Assembly (NCBI GenBank): GCA_021208645.1
Contig: JAJOJL010000013.1
Coordinates: forward strand, 1-33,654
Source of the DNA: Bacillus sp. (in: firmicutes)
Lineage (GTDB): Bacteria; Bacillota; Bacilli; Bacillales; Salisediminibacteriaceae
Length of the DNA stretch: 33,654 nucleotides
Direction of reading: 5' to 3'
The notes under the pieces were generated by a model that was given only the letters and a program-made list of their open reading frames with translations, made no database searches and had not been told where the DNA came from. Made by a program: the position numbers and the translations under genes. This document shows, in pieces, positions 33,648 through 33,654 of the stretch. The stretch's first letter is position 1; each line of letters begins with the position of its first letter.

Positions 33648-33654
33648 CTTATCG

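Overview
The window reads as chromosome of a low-GC Gram-positive, spore-forming-type Bacillaceae. Ribosome binding sites are strong and AGGAGG-like, and TTG and GTG starts are common. It carries a DUF1538/P-II operon, a ydaO-type c-di-AMP riboswitch in front of a KtrA-type gene, Zur and Fur boxes of the Bacillus type, an LtaS-family enzyme and an Mn-dependent pyrophosphatase. No rRNA, tRNA, CRISPR array, transposase or phage module was seen. Species cannot be named from sequence alone.

Layout. 1-158: 52-bp tandem repeats running in from the left. 240-1498 (+): secreted TolB-like beta-propeller. 1591-7027 (-): small membrane protein, deoxyribosyltransferase-like protein, coiled-coil lipoprotein, degenerate exonuclease fused to an HTH, DUF2500 protein, Asp/Glu racemase, GNAT acetyltransferase and a Gly/Pro-rich coat-like protein. 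7359-10818 (-): methionine aminopeptidase, a 57-aa membrane protein, ketopantoate reductase and an MFS exporter. 11015-13124: retropepsin-like protein, a 64-aa membrane protein, DUF5634 protein and Mn-pyrophosphatase. 13451-16958 (+): a small membrane protein, PAP2 phosphatase and LtaS-family enzyme. 17493-19877 (-): a Zur-box operon of an FAD oxidoreductase and a CobW zinc GTPase. 20236-23653 (+): two DUF1538 membrane proteins, a double P-II protein, a CBS-pair protein and a PgeF-family enzyme. 23835-24759 (-): KtrA with its riboswitch leader. 24818-28366 (-): a membrane protein, a secreted protein and a two-component system. 28680-32966 (-): Fur-controlled ferric-iron ABC transporter (ATPase, binding protein, permease). 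33414-33647 (-): an unidentified small protein at the right edge.

Two features dominate. First, about 12 of 36 genes are broken by single-base indels. Most are one extra base in an A/T run, and they include genes expected to be essential (pyrophosphatase, methionine aminopeptidase). Restoring single bases gives full-length proteins of normal size, so I read these as sequence errors rather than biology. Second, the intergenic spaces hold a family of modular, strongly base-paired repeats: four full copies, one shortened copy and one solo hairpin. Their stems covary between copies, and one arm can pair with either of two partners. A different palindromic element (14898-15026) and a 51-bp-period array of alternating inverted arms (17192-17465) are also present.

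The best candidate for a little-described system is the DUF1538 pair plus double P-II plus CBS operon. It looks like a two-subunit membrane transporter or channel with nucleotide-sensing regulators. The Zur-controlled FAD protein and the exonuclease-like HTH protein are further candidates.
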